Source of the DNA: Anaerolinea thermophila
Lineage (GTDB): Bacteria > Chloroflexota > Anaerolineae > Anaerolineales > Villigracilaceae
NCBI GenBank assembly: GCA_022729775.1
Contig: DZBA01000077.1
Location: forward strand, 1-12,236
Reading direction: 5' to 3'
Length of the DNA stretch: 12,236 nucleotides
The position numbers and the translations under genes are program-made. Under the pieces are notes generated by a model. The model had not been told where the DNA came from, did not search any database, and saw only the letters and a program-made list of their open reading frames with translations. Below, piece after piece: positions 11,153 through 12,236 of the stretch (position 1 is its first letter; every line of letters begins with the position of its first letter).

Positions 11153-11878
11153 CGCAAAAAAGAGGAAAACTTGACCCCGATTCTCACCGCCCTAATCATT
11201 GGTCTTGCCATCGCGGGCATTTTCGCCCTTCGACCTGTCACCGCCAAAATCAAGACCGTGTTCCACTCCAATCCTGTGGTCAACACGCAAATCAAATTTC
11301 AATCCCTGCAATTGGTCTTGGCTGCGACTGTTTTGATCCTCGCTTATTTTCTCAACCCTGAAAACTTCGCGCGCTTCTTCCGCATGGGAGATGTCAACGC
11401 ACATATCAGCAAAATCGCATGGCTGGGAGTCACGGGCAACGAAACATGGCTGGAGATTGCCACCAGCATGGGATTTTTCATCACGCTGGCGACGGGAATT
11501 TTCATGTTCTTTCAACTGAAAAAAGCAGGCGCGGATTATCGCTACTTTTTATTCAGCCTGCTGTGGTCAATTCCATTTTCAATGGCGAACGCTTTTTCAG
11601 AGGAAGCCATCTTCAGAATCGGAATCATCTCCCCGCTGTATGGAGTCTTTTCTGTATCTGTCATTGCCTTGATTTCAGGCGCGGTGTTCGGTTTACCGCA
11701 TTACTTCGGAATGCCCAGCGGAATTGTCGGCGCACTGATGGCGGGATTTCTCGGCTGGCTGCTGGCGATGAGCCTCATCGAAACGCAGGGATTCCTCATC
11801 GCGTGGGCGATTCACTTTGTACAGGATGTGGTCATCATCACTTCGATGATTTTGATGAATAAATCGGTCGGCTCTTGA
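11141..11878 (+). CDS. CPBP-family intramembrane metalloprotease (Abi/Rce1-like)
   Basis: A polytopic membrane protein of 245 residues from this start. The CPBP motifs are all present in the C-terminal half: EEAIFR (the EExxxR glutamate pair), FGLPHY (FxxxH) and HFVQDV (HxxxD). These residues form the presumed metal-dependent active site within the membrane. Hydrophobic segments TPILTALIIGLAIAGIFAL, LQLVLAATVLILAYFL and several later ones suggest six to eight helices. CPBP proteins process CAAX-like or signal-like peptides, or act as bacteriocin self-immunity or scaffold proteins; the client here is unknown. The start is uncertain: TTG 11105 and ATG 11141 both lie in a palindromic repeat without a Shine-Dalgarno, while TTG 11171 has AGAGGA four bases before it and begins right at the first helix. 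The small membrane protein gene follows after 46 bases. Confidence 0.87.
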   Translation: MLESRKKEENLTPILTALIIGLAIAGIFALRPVTAKIKTVFHSNPVVNTQIKFQSLQLVLAATVLILAYFLNPENFARFFRMGDVNAHISKIAWLGVTGNETWLEIATSMGFFITLATGIFMFFQLKKAGADYRYFLFSLLWSIPFSMANAFSEEAIFRIGIISPLYGVFSVSVIALISGAVFGLPHYFGMPSGIVGALMAGFLGWLLAMSLIETQGFLIAWAIHFVQDVVIITSMILMNKSVGS

Positions 11879-11893
11879 ACGGCAATCCGTTCA
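11876..11893 (+). other. Hairpin overlapping the protease stop codon
   Basis: TGAACGG (11876-11882, including the TGA stop) and CCGTTCA (11887-11893) form a perfect 7-base-pair stem with loop CAAT. No T run follows, so it is not a terminator. It could protect or process the mRNA between the two genes. Confidence 0.4.
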
Positions 11894-11910
11894 GTTCAAA
11901 CATCATACAA

Positions 11911-11917
11911 AAAGGAG
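11911..11917 (+). promoter_or_regulatory. Strong ribosome binding site of the small membrane protein gene
   Basis: AAAGGAG lies 7 bases before the ATG at 11925. It is among the best Shine-Dalgarno sequences in the window and suggests the gene is translated efficiently and independently of the protease gene. Confidence 0.7.
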
Positions 11918-11924
11918 ATTAGAC

Positions 11925-12236
11925 ATGAATAACAAACAATTGGCTTCGGGTGTCTCTTGGGGAATTATCCTGATTGGGGTGGGCGTTTTATATTTCTATG
12001 ATTGGTGGTGGCCAGGCATTATGCTGGTCATCGGCGCGTCGAGCGCGGCGGAGTTACTTCTGCGCGGCAGGATGAAAGAAGCCATCGGCACGTTCCTCTT
12101 CTTCATCGCCATCGTGGTTGTCTTTGAATTGCTTTGGGGCGCGCTCGCTGCCATCCCGTGGACGGCGCTCATTGCGCTGGTCTTGATCGGCATGGGCGGC
12201 ATGGCAATCATCCAAGCCCTGCGCGGCAAAAAATAG
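11925..12236 (+). CDS. Small four-helix membrane protein (LiaI/LiaF-N-like)
   Basis: A 103-residue protein, complete, with its TAG stop at the very end of the window. Four hydrophobic stretches are visible: SWGIILIGVGVLYFY, WWPGIMLVIGASSAAELLL, AIGTFLFFIAIVVVFELLW and PWTALIALVLIGMGGMAII, with short positively charged turns (RGRMKE, RGKK). The Trp-rich turn after helix 1 and the alternating short helices resemble the membrane region of LiaI/LiaF and DUF5668-type proteins linked to envelope stress, but the resemblance is weak and I cannot assign a function. There is no signal peptide or catalytic motif. It is likely co-transcribed with the CPBP protease 46 bases upstream. Confidence 0.75.
   Translation: MNNKQLASGVSWGIILIGVGVLYFYDWWWPGIMLVIGASSAAELLLRGRMKEAIGTFLFFIAIVVVFELLWGALAAIPWTALIALVLIGMGGMAIIQALRGKK

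Overview
The window looks like a chromosomal segment of an uncultured or environmental Chloroflexota bacterium, most likely class Anaerolineae. This is an inference. It rests on a very large multi-repeat hybrid histidine kinase with V4R-like sensor units, a lipoprotein with a Thr/Pro-rich stalk, an exported sortase-like enzyme with a TLQTC active site, and short palindromic repeats scattered between genes. No rRNA, tRNA, CRISPR array, transposase or phage gene was seen.

Layout. (1) 72-1514, plus strand: a two-gene unit of a class I SAM methyltransferase and a PIG-L/LmbE-type de-N-acetylase, 3 bases apart, behind an extended -10 promoter. (2) 1579-7866, plus strand: one 2095-residue hybrid sensor kinase. 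It has four tandem ~275-residue V4R-like units, two membrane helices, two GAF domains, HisKA, HATPase_c and two receiver domains. (3) 7867-9216, minus strand: a lipoprotein with a duplicated domain, whose stop codon directly abuts that of the kinase. (4) 9289-9459: a MITE-like nested inverted-repeat structure. (5) 9454-10092, minus strand: an exported sortase-like protein whose 5' leader carries a cyclic di-GMP-I (GEMM-I) riboswitch. (6) 10428-12236, plus strand: a PadR-family regulator, a CPBP-family intramembrane protease and a small four-helix membrane protein. A double-hairpin repeat overlaps the possible starts of the protease gene.

How the parts may work together. The strongest regulatory finding is the c-di-GMP riboswitch over the sortase-like gene. 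It implies that a cell-surface processing or anchoring enzyme is switched by the second messenger that controls attachment and biofilm. Downstream of the aptamer, one leader segment can pair either with the ribosome binding site region or with the aptamer-proximal strand, which suggests translational control. The nearby lipoprotein, intramembrane protease and small membrane protein also belong to the cell envelope, so the right half of the window can be read as an envelope neighbourhood. Apart from the short-spaced gene pairs, no direct functional link between these genes is proven by sequence. The giant kinase lacks an Hpt or DNA-binding output domain and has no separate response regulator beside it, so its partners lie elsewhere.
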